64,000 nt of DNA, from NCBI GenBank assembly GCA_028712075.1, contig JAQTQX010000009.1:1-64000 (forward strand). The letters are read 5' to 3'. The translations under genes were made by a program, and so were the position numbers. Under the pieces are notes generated by a model. That model was not told the origin of the DNA. It made no database searches and was given only the letters and a program-made list of their open reading frames with translations. This DNA is from Desulfuromonadaceae bacterium. Its GTDB lineage: Bacteria > Desulfobacterota > Desulfuromonadia > Geobacterales > Pseudopelobacteraceae. This document shows, piece after piece, positions 50,885-59,231 of this stretch (position 1 is its first letter; each line of letters starts with the position of its first letter).

Positions 50885-51468
50885 GGTTGCCTCGCTGTCT
50901 TCGGAACCAGTTCCCGCCAACGGAAACAGTCCACCGTGTGGTCATTGACCATGCCGACCGCCTGCATGTGAGCATAACAAATGGTGCTGCCGACAAAACG
51001 GAATTCCCGTTGCTTAAGATCGCGACTCATGGCGTCGGAAACGTTCGTGCTGGCGGGAACTTCCTTAATGTCCCGCCAAGTGTTCTGGATCGGCGTGCCA
51101 TCCACGAAACGCCACATGTAGGCGTCGAACGAGCCGAACTCTTCCCTGACCTTGAGGAAGGATCTGGCATTGTCTATAGCCGACTTCACCTTCAGACGGT
51201 TGCGGACAATGCCGGGGTCGGCCAGCAGCTCCGCCACTTTTGCATCATCGAACCTCGCCACAGCCTCGGGGTCGAAACCGGCAAAGGCGGCGCGGTAGGC
51301 CTCGCGCTTTCTCAAGATCGTAATCCAGGAGAGGCCTGCCTGTGCTCCTTCCAGGATCAGGAACTCAAACAGTAACCGATCGTCGTGAATCGGCACCCCC
51401 CATTCCCGGTCGTGATACTTCTGATAAAGCGGGTCGTTGCCGACCCAGGCGCAACGGGTGATTGTCAT
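50881..51468 (-). CDS. tag: DNA-3-methyladenine glycosylase I
   Basis: A 195-residue Tag enzyme. RCAWVGNDPLYQKYHDREWG carries the first Cys and His zinc ligands, HMQAVGMVNDHTVDCFR the second His/Cys pair. The catalytic acid is in EFLILEGAQAGLSWITIL. It removes 3-methyladenine from DNA. It overlaps the LOG gene by four bases. Confidence 0.95.
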   Translation of the reverse strand: MTITRCAWVGNDPLYQKYHDREWGVPIHDDRLLFEFLILEGAQAGLSWITILRKREAYRAAFAGFDPEAVARFDDAKVAELLADPGIVRNRLKVKSAIDNARSFLKVREEFGSFDAYMWRFVDGTPIQNTWRDIKEVPASTNVSDAMSRDLKQREFRFVGSTICYAHMQAVGMVNDHTVDCFRWRELVPKTARQP

Positions 51469-51505
51469 ACTCGTCTCCTCTCTCCATTCAATAACGCACT
51501 ACTAC

Positions 51506-51581
51506 CCTGAAGAACATCGTAAGGGGTCAAGTATCCAAATATCAAATTTTAATTTTGGAGACTTGACCCCGCTGTTATTCT
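51506..51581. repeat. REP-like palindromic element, copy 1
   Basis: 76 bases from CCTGAAGAACATCG to CCCGCTGTTATTCT. The core is a long hairpin, GGGGTCAAGTATCC against GGAGACTTGACCCC. It differs from copy 2 (52594-52669) at two positions. It has truncated the 3' end of the adjacent minus-strand gene. Confidence 0.85.
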
Positions 51582-51746
51582 GGTGATCTCGCCCAGCCGG
51601 CTGTACAGCATCAACGGGTCCTGGGCGATCAGGTCGGCAGGGGTGTGGATACCGAGCAGCAGGAGGTCTTTTGCCATCGCCGGACCGACGTTCGGCAGAT
51701 CTTCCAGCCGGGTGAGGCGGTTTCTGTCAACTTTTGCCGGGTTCAT
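51549..51746 (-). pseudogene. Cdd1-like helix-hairpin-helix protein, 3' end replaced
   Basis: 65 codons: RLTRLEDLPNVGPAMAKDLLLLGIHTPADLIAQDPLMLYSRLGEIT is the Cdd1/pathogenicity-locus helix-hairpin-helix. The family normally continues with a conserved Cys/Asp-rich tail (about 30 more residues). Here the frame runs into REP copy 1 and ends RITAGSSLQN, encoded by the repeat. The product, if made, lacks the C-terminal third. Confidence 0.75.
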
Positions 51747-51804
51747 TGTCTATGCTCCCAAATTATTATCAGCTACAGACTCTAGCTGTTCGCAATGTCG
51801 CCAT

Positions 51805-52551
51805 TTACCGCGGCATCAGCACAAACACACCCCAGCCCAGGTATTCACGCGTGTAAGCGGCGTAGCGCTCGGGTTCCGAGGTCAGTTTGGCTCGAACATC
51901 TTTGGCTAACTCGTCGTCGGGATTGGCTTCAAGCCATCGACGCATGGTGAGCCATTTAGCCGCCTCGTATCGGTCCCAGCCGTCCTGGTCAGCCAGAATC
52001 ATTTCGACGACGTCGTAACCAAGGTGGCTGAAAGACGCGAGAAGTTCCGGCAGCATGAGAAAGTCGGAGATTGAGTTGGCAAGACACCCCTTGGCAACAT
52101 CTTCCGTCGGCGGTAACTGCCGCCAGTAGGGCTCGCCGATGAGGATGATCCCTCCGGTGAGCAGGCTCCGTGCCAGAAGCTCGATAGTTCCGGCGACTCC
52201 GCCAGCGATCCACGTGGCGCCGACACAGGCTGCCACACCGGCCTTGTCGTCTGAGACGTAGCCGGTAGCATCGCCATGGATGAACTCTACTTGATCGGCG
52301 ACGCCGAGTTCTTCAGCGCGGAGTTTCGCTTGTTCGGTGAACAACTGGCTCATGTCGATACCGGTGCCGCTGACTCCGTAATCTCGTGCCCAGGTGCAGA
52401 GCATCTCCCCCGAACCGCTGCCGAGGTCGAGCACTCGGGTCCCCGCTTCCAGACGCAGCGCCGCGCCGAGAGTGGCGAGCTTTTCGGGTGTGATTGGGTT
52501 GTGGATGCGGTGAGCACTTTCAGTGATGTTGAATATTCGGGGGATGTCCAT
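51805..52551 (-). CDS. SAM-dependent methyltransferase
   Basis: A 248-residue class I methyltransferase: RVLDLGSGSGEMLCTWARDYG is motif I, GTGIDMSQLFTEQAKLRA motif II, and EFIHGDATGYVSDD follows. IILIGEPYWRQLPP is motif IV-V. Substrate unknown. AGGGAATTT precedes the ATG. Confidence 0.9.
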   Translation of the reverse strand: MDIPRIFNITESAHRIHNPITPEKLATLGAALRLEAGTRVLDLGSGSGEMLCTWARDYGVSGTGIDMSQLFTEQAKLRAEELGVADQVEFIHGDATGYVSDDKAGVAACVGATWIAGGVAGTIELLARSLLTGGIILIGEPYWRQLPPTEDVAKGCLANSISDFLMLPELLASFSHLGYDVVEMILADQDGWDRYEAAKWLTMRRWLEANPDDELAKDVRAKLTSEPERYAAYTREYLGWGVFVLMPR

Positions 52552-52593
52552 TGTGATAAATTCCCTTTTGGGTGTGAATGGCTTCAGTCAGGG

Positions 52594-52669
52594 CCTGAAG
52601 AACATCGTAAGGGGTCAAGTCTCCAAATATCAAATTTGAATTTTGGAGACTTGACCCCGCTGTTATTCT
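52594..52669. repeat. REP-like palindromic element, copy 2
   Basis: 76 bases, with a perfect 17-bp stem GGGGTCAAGTCTCCAAA / TTTGGAGACTTGACCCC and the tail CCCGCTGTTATTCT. It ends exactly where the attC-like hairpin at 52670 begins. Confidence 0.85.
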
Positions 52670-52727
52670 TTTCAACGGCTCGGCAGAACAGCGGCGGTTT
52701 TTGGCCGCTGCTTCTGACTTGTTGGGC
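52670..52727 (+). repeat. attC-like recombination site 1
   Basis: CAAC (52673-52676) pairs with GTTG (52721-52724). Unpaired spacers follow, then CAGAACAGCGGC (52684-52695) pairs with GCCGCTG-(C)-TTCTG (52704-52716), leaving a single extrahelical C at 52711. The site ends GTTGGGC, which fits the GTTRRRY core of integron cassettes. The architecture (outer core, spacer, inner stem with bulge, loop) is that of attC. The opposite core is only partly conserved (TTTCAAC). Confidence 0.5.
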
Positions 52728-52757
52728 ATACTTCTGGTTCTTGACCGATACCAATAA

Positions 52758-52779
52758 ATATTATAAAGTGATATTATAA
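52758..52779 (+). promoter_or_regulatory. Tandem ATATTATAA repeats upstream of parD
   Basis: ATATTATAA at 52758-52766 and 52771-52779 are 13 bases apart, with TTGACC at 52741-52746 as a possible -35 box. Likely ParD operator/promoter. GGAGG at 52790-52794 precedes the ATG. Confidence 0.5.
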
Positions 52780-52801
52780 CGGCGTTGATGGAGGTAATCT
52801 C

Positions 52802-53044
52802 ATGCAAAAAAATACCAGCGTTACCCTTGGCAAACACTACGAAAATTTCATTTCTCAGCAGGTTGTCCAAGGCCGTTTTGGTTCAGCAAGCGAAACAATT
52901 CGTGCCGGTCTGCGACTATTGGAAGAACGGGAAACCAAGTTGTCCCTGCTACGCCGTGCGCTTGTTGAGGGTGAAGAAAGCGGCTCCGCTGATTATTCGC
53001 TCAAGAGCTTACTCTCTGAACTTGACGGCGAAAGTTTTAACTGA
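52802..53044 (+). CDS. parD: ParD-type antitoxin
   Basis: An 80-residue ribbon-helix-helix antitoxin: NTSVTLGKHYENFISQQVVQGRFGSASETIRAGLRLLEERE is the ParD/CopG DNA-binding part, followed by an acidic toxin-binding tail (ALVEGEESGSADYSLKSLLSELDGESF). Its stop overlaps the ParE start (TGATG). Confidence 0.92.
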   Translation: MQKNTSVTLGKHYENFISQQVVQGRFGSASETIRAGLRLLEERETKLSLLRRALVEGEESGSADYSLKSLLSELDGESFN

Positions 53045-53346
53045 TGCCCTCATTTTCACTTACAAATATGGCAAAGGCCGATTTGAAAGAGATCGCCAGG
53101 TTCACACAAAACCGTTGGGGGCGTGAACAGCGCAACTTGTATCTACAAATGCTGGATATTTCATTTCAACAGTTGGCTGCCAACCCGCTCAAAGGGAAGG
53201 ATTGCAGTGATATTCGAATTGGCTATCGGAAATTGAATGCTGGCAGTCATGTAATCTTTTACCGCCAAACTCTCGTCGATACGATCGAGATTGTCCGTGT
53301 TCTGCACGGTCATATGGACATTGAAACACGACTTTCTGAACCGTAA
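53044..53346 (+). CDS. parE: ParE-type toxin
   Basis: A 100-residue RelE/ParE toxin: FSLTNMAKADLKEIARFTQNRWGREQRNLYLQMLD, then DIRIGYRKLNAGSHVIFYR and IEIVRVLHGHMDIETRL, the classic ParE ending. ParE toxins poison DNA gyrase. Overlaps parD by one base. The pair lies between two attC-like hairpins. Confidence 0.92.
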   Translation: MPSFSLTNMAKADLKEIARFTQNRWGREQRNLYLQMLDISFQQLAANPLKGKDCSDIRIGYRKLNAGSHVIFYRQTLVDTIEIVRVLHGHMDIETRLSEP

Positions 53347-53685
53347 GTCGCTTCACCCGTTTACTTCTCCGGCAGACTGCACAAAACCAGCAAACTTCTC
53401 GGTTTTTAGGTTTTAAATTCGCCTTTTCGCCTTTTTATGCCGTTTCGGTTTTTCTTCGTTTCCTTTATGGCAAAAAGCCTACAACACGGGGTGCATCCTG
53501 GCCTCGCTGGTTTTTATGCTTTTTCCGCTTTTACAAGCTACTCCACCAGTTTATTTCTCCGGCTCCGAACGCGAAACCAGCAAACTCCTCTTAGTTTTTG
53601 CTGTCCTCGCTGCCACGCTCCTGCAACTCCGGGTGACTCCGCCAGCAAAACCTCCATACTCCTCGCTTTGCCTTTTCTTTTAGTC
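53347..53685 (+). other. Non-coding cassette tail with repeated block
   Basis: The block TTCTCCGGC...AACCAGCAAACT-CTC occurs at about 53362-53398 and 53551-53588. No credible gene; plus-strand frames are pyrimidine-rich and unfamiliar. It lies between parE and the second attC-like site. Confidence 0.45.
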
Positions 53686-53758
53686 GTCCAACGGCTATGA
53701 GCGTGACCGGCTGCGGCGGTTTTTTTCGCCGCGACCGAGTCCACGCGAGAGTTGGGAC
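53686..53758 (+). repeat. attC-like recombination site 2
   Basis: GTCCAAC (53686-53692, fits RYYYAAC) faces GTTGGGAC (53751-53758). Between them GCGTG (53701-53705) pairs with CACGC (53742-53746), and GCGGCG (53713-53718) with CGCCGC (53727-53732) around a T-rich loop. The extra unpaired bases (A53734, A53738, C53741) lie on the 3' side, T53712 on the other. A strong terminator is an alternative reading. Confidence 0.5.
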
Positions 53759-53825
53759 ATTTTCTTATGCTAAAGCAATAAAGCAGCTACGTCTTGGGTT
53801 CCTCCAGACGGAAGCTGCTCTCATT

Positions 53826-53985
53826 TTCCCTTTTTGAAAAGTGGCAACACGCTGACGAAAAATTGAAGTATTGCTATCGCAATTGATATTATTATGGCAA
53901 CTTTCGCCAAATTAACTGCTTCTCTTGATAATGTTGTATTGGTTTCGGCTACTATAGCGTTTGAGATATTGTTTAGCTTGCAGCG
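53826..53985 (-). pseudogene. 3' fragment of a small membrane protein
   Basis: The minus strand ends NLAKVAIIISIAIAILQFFV then LPLFKKGK and a stop at 53826. No start codon exists in frame before the transposon end at 54004, so the 5' part is lost. A hairpin (AGCAGCT/AGCTGCT, about 53780-53821) follows as its terminator. Confidence 0.55.
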
Positions 53986-54003
53986 GCAGGCGCAGCGGCA
54001 GGC

Positions 54004-55065
54004 GGGACGTTGTTTGTTATTTTGCTATCTCAAGTAAAATGCTTTTCAACAGTTCTGCATCAGCCTTTAGCACCTTCTCGCCGCGCCTTGAAGCAAGGCT
54101 GACACCACTTGCTTTAAGGTGCAGGAAAGTGCCGACGTCCTTTCCTGTGTAACCAAATTCAAATATTGCCAGTTGGCATATTATCCCGCGAGCTGTCGCC
54201 GGAGATCGGCTTTTACTCGGTCTTCTTACGGAATCAGGATTAAGGTTTAATGCGGTTGCGACTATGTGCAACAGTTTCTCAAGAGTAATGGCGCTCTTCA
54301 TCTTATCCCGCAGGTTGGAATCCAATTTCATACTATCAACGAAATCGCCACAACCCAGGATACGATCGTCGTAGCTTTCATATTCGTTGGCAGGTCGTTC
54401 TCCCTGACTGCGTTTAAGGCCACCACCGACAAGATCATCCCGATTGCCTGTTGATATTCCATCATAGACGAATTGATGATAGTTCAATTGTGCTTGACTT
54501 GTAATGGCGCCAAATCGCTCAAGAATGGCAGTTGTATTCTGTGTTTCAAGCTGTTTATTTCCCATAATTACAGCATGCCCAGTCCATTTATAATGATCAA
54601 GTTCATCGAGGTTCGCAACCATTCCCGCCCGCAGCGGATTTAAGTGAATGTATCTGACCAGCTCAAGCAGATAAGGTTCTTCTTCGCAAACTATGGATTT
54701 GTAGCGATTTTGGAACAAATGGCCGGAACGTTTGTTATGTCGGTTAAATGACAGTGCATATCCGGTAAGGAGTCTGCGCATGAAGTACGACAGTGGAGTG
54801 GAGGTGGGCATTAATAACAGGTGAAAATGATTGGATAAAAGCGCCCAAGCAAAGCATTGAACACCAGATTCTGAGAGAAGTCTGGAGAAGCGGTCAATAA
54901 ATAGCTGCCGGTCATTTTCGTCATTGAAAATATCGCGGCGTTCAATACCGCGTACGATAACGTGCTGGAGTAAACCAGATATGTCAAGTCTTGCTAAGCG
55001 TGGCATGGCTGTAAAATATCAAAAGGTGGAATATGAGTCAATAACAAAATAACAAACAACGTCCC
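54004..55065 (-). mobile_element. REP-associated transposase element with 21-bp inverted ends
   Basis: 54004-54024 and 55045-55065 are perfect 21-bp inverted repeats (left arm begins GGGACGTTGTTTG), enclosing one HUH transposase gene. Beyond the right end are GTCCCCATTGG repeats and the tail CCCGCTGTTATTCT, also found at the two REP-like elements. Confidence 0.75.
54017..55006 (-). CDS. REP-associated tyrosine transposase (Y1, HUH)
   Basis: A 329-residue Y1 transposase: MPRLARLDISGLLQHVIVRG, the HUH motif in LLSNHFHLLLMP, the catalytic tyrosine in LTGYALSFNRHNKRSGHLFQNRYKS, and LVRYIHLNPLRAGMV. A long C-terminal extension carries a helical region (TARGIICQLAIFEFGYTGKDVGTFL) like a DnaA/winged-helix tail. 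It appears intact. Single-stranded transposition of REP/BIME-like sequences is the known role. Confidence 0.92.
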   Translation of the reverse strand: MPRLARLDISGLLQHVIVRGIERRDIFNDENDRQLFIDRFSRLLSESGVQCFAWALLSNHFHLLLMPTSTPLSYFMRRLLTGYALSFNRHNKRSGHLFQNRYKSIVCEEEPYLLELVRYIHLNPLRAGMVANLDELDHYKWTGHAVIMGNKQLETQNTTAILERFGAITSQAQLNYHQFVYDGISTGNRDDLVGGGLKRSQGERPANEYESYDDRILGCGDFVDSMKLDSNLRDKMKSAITLEKLLHIVATALNLNPDSVRRPSKSRSPATARGIICQLAIFEFGYTGKDVGTFLHLKASGVSLASRRGEKVLKADAELLKSILLEIAK

Positions 55066-55140
55066 CATTGGTTTCCCCATTGGTTCCCGCTGTTATTCTG
55101 TAAACCGGGGAGTGTCCCTAGTTTCCCTCTAGTTTCCCTC
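55061..55140. repeat. Short tandem repeats beside the transposase element
   Basis: CCCCATTGGTTT / CCCCATTGGTTC, then CTAGTTTCCCT twice, with CCCGCTGTTATTCT at 55086-55099 between them. Probably debris of element ends. Confidence 0.6.
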
Positions 55141-55364
55141 TTCGGCCCGCAAGTTGATCATCCCTTTCCCCTGAAATAATTTGGCGAGTATCGTATGGAA
55201 TAGCCACCGCTGCCGATGGCTGCATAATCGATTTGAACCCTCAACTGCAAACTTGCTGCCCCCACTACTTTATTTAAAACTGCCACTATTACTGGTTACA
55301 ATTTCGACCTAAGCTTAACAGTAGTGGCGCTGAACAATGCATAAAAAGAACAGGAGGAAAAACC
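55141..55364 (+). other. Leader region of the cytochrome gene
   Basis: About 220 bases with no gene. AGGAGGAAAAACC precedes the ATG at 55365. No clear -35/-10 pair was chosen. Confidence 0.4.
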
Positions 55365-56591
55365 ATGAATCATAAAAGAATCCTTAGACTGCTGAGATTG
55401 GCAATGCTGTTAATGGTCGCTTCCGCGTCATCGCTGTCATTTGCCGAAAAGTTGACTTTTCCCAAAGGAGTCGCCACTCCTGCGGAAACATGTGGTGCCT
55501 GTCATCAGGCGATTTACCGCGAGTACGTTCTCGGCGTGGGGAGCGATAATCGTGTCCCTTATGCTGCCAATCGTCAGGAGCAGGTCGGCGAGCTCTTGTT
55601 ACCGGCCAATACCTCCTCCACTGCGACCGCCCACGCCAATTCGGATTTTCATATAACCGACACTGGCTCATGGGGTGACCCTTTTTGTGTTAGCTGCCAT
55701 TTCCCCGAACCGTTTGCCATTTCTGACATGGACAAAGCCACTAAATTCAGGGCCAAAGCGGGAACCGGCGGCAAGACCATGACCTGCGCCAGTTGCCATC
55801 TGACGCCTGACGGCAAGATCAGGGGGGTCGGAGCCACCAGCATTGCGCCACATGAAGTCGTTTTAGACCCGGCATTGCAGACATCTGCCCTCTGCGCACA
55901 TTGTCATACCGATGATCATGCTGACCACCGGATAGTCGGGAAATGGCTCCAGACATTCAATGAGTGGCAGGAGGATTTTGCCAAACCTGGACTAGGCAAA
56001 CAACAGTGTCAGGATTGTCATATGCCGCGTACGATCCGTAAGATTGCTGAAGGATTCGATAGCAAGCCACGAGCGGTAGCCCGGCATCTATGGACTGGTG
56101 CCAACTCGCGGCAACGTCACCTAGGTTCGCTGTCCTTATCGATTATTCAGCCCGTAGCCGGCAAATCAGGACTTGCATTCAATGTTACCAATATCGGCGC
56201 GGGTCATTCGGTTCCAACCACAGCAGAGCCCCGGGCTGTTTTCCTTCAGGCGGAAATCGCAGACAAAAAGGGATTCAACAAAGCCAAAAAAGTATGGATG
56301 TTCGCCCTAAACCACAGTAGTCGCCCGGATGACAAGGCTTTTTTGGAAGAGGACAAAAAACTGCCCGCAGCGGAAGCTGCAGCGCAAGCGCGGGCCGATG
56401 CACAAGGCCCGCACGAATCAGCGATCCGTGCCGGTGAGGAGCGGGTTTTACCCTGGGAACCCACTCTTGATCCGGGGGAATATATCGTGACAGCAAAATT
56501 GTATTACACACTCGACCGGTACAAAAACAATCCGGTCAATGACGGTAACACGGAAATTGGTCATTCGACACTGATCATAACCACCAGATAA
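55365..56591 (+). CDS. Exported five-haem c-type cytochrome
   Basis: A 408-residue protein. The signal peptide ends SLSFA. Five CXXCH haem sites are visible: CGACH, CVSCH, CASCH, CAHCH and CQDCH, all in the first ~230 residues. The C-terminal ~180 residues are haem-free and beta-rich (LSLSIIQPVAGKSGLAFNVTN, later GEYIVTAKLYYTLDRY). This layout resembles cytochrome c554-like/multihaem proteins of respiratory chains in Geobacter-type bacteria. Periplasmic electron transfer is likely; partner unknown. Confidence 0.9.
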   Translation: MNHKRILRLLRLAMLLMVASASSLSFAEKLTFPKGVATPAETCGACHQAIYREYVLGVGSDNRVPYAANRQEQVGELLLPANTSSTATAHANSDFHITDTGSWGDPFCVSCHFPEPFAISDMDKATKFRAKAGTGGKTMTCASCHLTPDGKIRGVGATSIAPHEVVLDPALQTSALCAHCHTDDHADHRIVGKWLQTFNEWQEDFAKPGLGKQQCQDCHMPRTIRKIAEGFDSKPRAVARHLWTGANSRQRHLGSLSLSIIQPVAGKSGLAFNVTNIGAGHSVPTTAEPRAVFLQAEIADKKGFNKAKKVWMFALNHSSRPDDKAFLEEDKKLPAAEAAAQARADAQGPHESAIRAGEERVLPWEPTLDPGEYIVTAKLYYTLDRYKNNPVNDGNTEIGHSTLIITTR

Positions 56592-56619
56592 CCGACGAAC
56601 GGAAAGCGGTTGACTGCCG

Positions 56620-58014
56620 TTAGCAGATTCGGGAAAGCAGAGCAATACCCTGCTCGATCTCTCCGGCAGCCATACCGCCAAACCCGAGTATCATATATGT
56701 CGAGTCGGGCTTACCACCGGCAATGGTCCTTTCGAAAGGGTTCAGGCAAATGCCGTTACGGCCGGCTCGTTCGATCAGTTCTGATTCCTTTAGATCGAGA
56801 CCCGGAAGTTGCAACAAAATATGAAGACCGGCACCCTGTCCGACTACAACGGCGCGATCGCCAAAATGGAGTCCAATGGCTTTGAGCAGGGCGTCATGTT
56901 TTTTATGATACAGCGTGCGCATCCTACGGACATGGCGGTCCCAATGCCCCAGCTCCATGAATTTCGCAAGGGTCAACTGTTCGAGCAGAGAGACGCGGGC
57001 ACTATGACCCCGGAAATGTGTGCCGTATTTTGTCAGCACGGAATGTGGCAGTACCAGATAGCTTACCCGTAACGCCGGAGATAGAATTTTCGAGAACGTC
57101 CCAATATAGAAGATGTTTCCGTCCGGATGCAGCCCTTGCAATGAGGGAATCGGCTTGCATTGGTAACGCAGTTCGCTGTCGTAATCGTCTTCGATGATGA
57201 AGTTGTCGTTCTTGGCCGCCCATTCGATCAGCTTCAACCGGTTAGCTACCGGCATTACGCAGCCCATCGGCATCTGATGGGACGGAGTCACATAGGCAAT
57301 GGTCCCATCGCTGGAGCGAAGGCGCTCCTGGTCAATCCCTTCACGGGTCACCGGAACCGGGATAACCTTGTACATGTGGCTACCAAAAACGGAGCGAGGC
57401 AAAAAAAAGCCTGGGTTTTCGACCGCAATCGCCGAATGGCTGCCCTTCAGCAACTGGGCAACAATATCGAGACTGTTCTGGAGGCCGGCAGTGATAACGA
57501 TCTGCTCCGGGCTGCAGATTACCCCTCGTGAGCGCTCAAGGTAGTTCCGGACCAAACGTCGAAAATGCAGTTCCCCTTGAGGTTCAGGATACCCGGAGAG
57601 GTCCCTGGCTCTCTCGCGTAGAACCTCAATAAAGCACTTTCGCCAGAGCACAGCGGGGAAGCTCCCCCGGTCGAGCTGCGCCGGGTGAAAATCGTACCGG
57701 CAATAATACAGCGACGGCTCGGAACGAGATTCTTTTTTTCGGCTCTGTGGAGATACTGACAGCCGTAAGGCGCGCTGATCCAAAGCCGACACAAAATAGC
57801 CGCTCCGTGGTTTGCTGTAGATATATCCTTCGGCAAAAAGTTCCTGATAGGCTCCATCCACGGTGTTACGGCTGGCCGAGAGTTCGGCGGCCAATTCTCT
57901 TACTGACGGAAGCTTGTATTCCGAAGGAAGTTTTCCAGAGAGGATACATGCCCGAATTTGATTGTAGAGCTGTTTATAAAGCGGGACAGGGTCATCGGTT
58001 TTGAGAATGAACAT
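56620..58014 (-). CDS. MocR-family PLP-dependent regulator (PdxR-like)
   Basis: 464 residues from MFILKTDDPVPLYKQL (ATG at 58014, AAGGGA upstream). The N-terminal GntR winged helix is KLPSVRELAAELSASRNTVDGAYQEL. The aminotransferase-I-like domain has the PLP lysine in YIGTFSKILSPALRVSY and the Asp in IIEDDYDSELRY. MocR proteins often control vitamin B6 genes; here it is divergent from a truncated split-barrel gene whose full-length copy is at 60138. Confidence 0.92.
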   Translation of the reverse strand: MFILKTDDPVPLYKQLYNQIRACILSGKLPSEYKLPSVRELAAELSASRNTVDGAYQELFAEGYIYSKPRSGYFVSALDQRALRLSVSPQSRKKESRSEPSLYYCRYDFHPAQLDRGSFPAVLWRKCFIEVLRERARDLSGYPEPQGELHFRRLVRNYLERSRGVICSPEQIVITAGLQNSLDIVAQLLKGSHSAIAVENPGFFLPRSVFGSHMYKVIPVPVTREGIDQERLRSSDGTIAYVTPSHQMPMGCVMPVANRLKLIEWAAKNDNFIIEDDYDSELRYQCKPIPSLQGLHPDGNIFYIGTFSKILSPALRVSYLVLPHSVLTKYGTHFRGHSARVSLLEQLTLAKFMELGHWDRHVRRMRTLYHKKHDALLKAIGLHFGDRAVVVGQGAGLHILLQLPGLDLKESELIERAGRNGICLNPFERTIAGGKPDSTYMILGFGGMAAGEIEQGIALLSRIC

Positions 58015-58450
58015 AGCGTTCCCTTGCCTGAAATATTCATGGATGCATATGCAGTCCACTGTATCATCAGATCGATATCAAATATGCTCCCCCGTCAAGC
58101 TTTCAATATATGCCGGAGTTCATGAATGCAATCACGCCTGCTCACCAGGCTACGACACTGCAAAAGGAGAAGGTCAAATGGTCCCGGAAAAAATACGAGA
58201 AATTCTAAAACAGGATGGCGAGGTTGCCATCGCCACCCTAGGTCCTGCTGGGCCGCATCTAGTCAATACCTGGAATAGCTATATGGCCACTCGGTCACCA
58301 AGGGCCGTACTAATCGTGTAGAGCAGGTTTACCATGCCGACAATGGCCACACCATCCCGCAGTACAAGGATATGGCCTGTAGCGGGGTTTTCAATGATTA
58401 GCTGCAGCCCAGAGACTGCTTGATCGGGTCTGGCAGGAAATCGGCCTCCC
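57824..58450. repeat. Duplicated MocR/split-barrel/GNAT segment, copy A
   Basis: Matches 59785-60900. It covers the MocR 5' end, the divergent promoter region, the first ~35 codons of a split-barrel protein, then jumps (about 58282) into the middle of a GNAT gene. About 490 bases present in copy B are missing. The first part is nearly identical to copy B; the GNAT part differs at many positions. Confidence 0.85.
58178..58450 (+). pseudogene. Truncated split-barrel gene fused to GNAT fragment
   Basis: ATG at 58178 begins MVPEKIREILKQDGEVAIAT as in the copy-B gene, but after LVNTWNSY the frame crosses the deletion junction and ends at 58321. From ~58282 to 58450 the minus strand carries the middle of a GNAT acetyltransferase, with a one-base deletion (CCCAGAGACTGC against CCCAGACGACTGC). 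Confidence 0.8.
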
Positions 58451-58455
58451 GCAGT

Positions 58456-59231
58456 GCAGCAGTGCAGGGGTCAGGTCTTGAAAAATTAGTTTTTACGATT
58501 AAGCACCTTGCTAATAGTCGTGTAATGAATATTCAGAATCTTAGATATCTCTTTCAATGAATAGCCATGTTTAATATGTGCCTCATGGATTAACCGGTTT
58601 CTCACTTCTTTTTTTAGATTGTCAATTACTGGAAACATTTCCGCAAGCGACGGTCGTCCCGCAAAGCGCTGTATCCTTGGTATTTCTGATATTCCTACCT
58701 TCTCACCCAGAAGATATTTTAGTTTATTCAGGAAAATTTCCGAACCAAGGACAACTTGGCCTGATAATTTCTCCCACGGTGATTCCTTGCCCTCAATGCC
58801 ATCCTTTACAAACTGTTGATACTCGCTTCTTGCCTTCAGCAACGCAGCAGTGCAGGGGTCAGGTCTTGAAAAATTAGTTTTTACGATTAAGCACCTTGCT
58901 AATAGTCGTGTAATGAATATTCAGAATCTTAGATATCTCTTTCAATGAATAGCCATGTTTAATATGTGCCTCATGGATTAACCGGTTTCTCACTTCTTTT
59001 TTTAGATTGTCAATTACTGGAAACATTTCCGCAAGCGACGGTCGTCCCGCAAAGCGCTGTATCCTTGGTATTTCTGATATTCCTACCTTCTCACCCAGAA
59101 GATATTTTAGTTTATTCAGGAAAATTTCCGAACCAAGGACAACTTGGCCTGATAATTTCTCCCACGGTGATTCCTTGCCCTCAATGCCATCCTTTACAAA
59201 CTGTTGATACTCGCTTCTTGCCTTCAGCAAC
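58456..59231. repeat. 388-bp tandem duplication of the transposase 3' end
   Basis: 58456-58843 is repeated as 58844-59231 in direct orientation with no difference that I can see. The first unit contains a second left inverted repeat (58467-58486) and a headless 118-codon C-terminal copy of the transposase (58486-58842). Identity implies a recent event. Confidence 0.85.

Noticed and set aside
50267..50971. Plus-strand frame of 234 codons
   Set aside because: Antisense to the LOG gene, which carries the PGGIGTLEE motif.
53437..53700. 87-codon plus-strand frame between parE and the second attC-like site
   Set aside because: Phe/Ser/Leu-rich, built over repeated DNA blocks, without ribosome-binding site; not a credible gene.
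55061..55140. CRISPR-like short tandem repeats
   Set aside because: Units are 11-13 bases, adjacent without spacers, and there are no cas genes.
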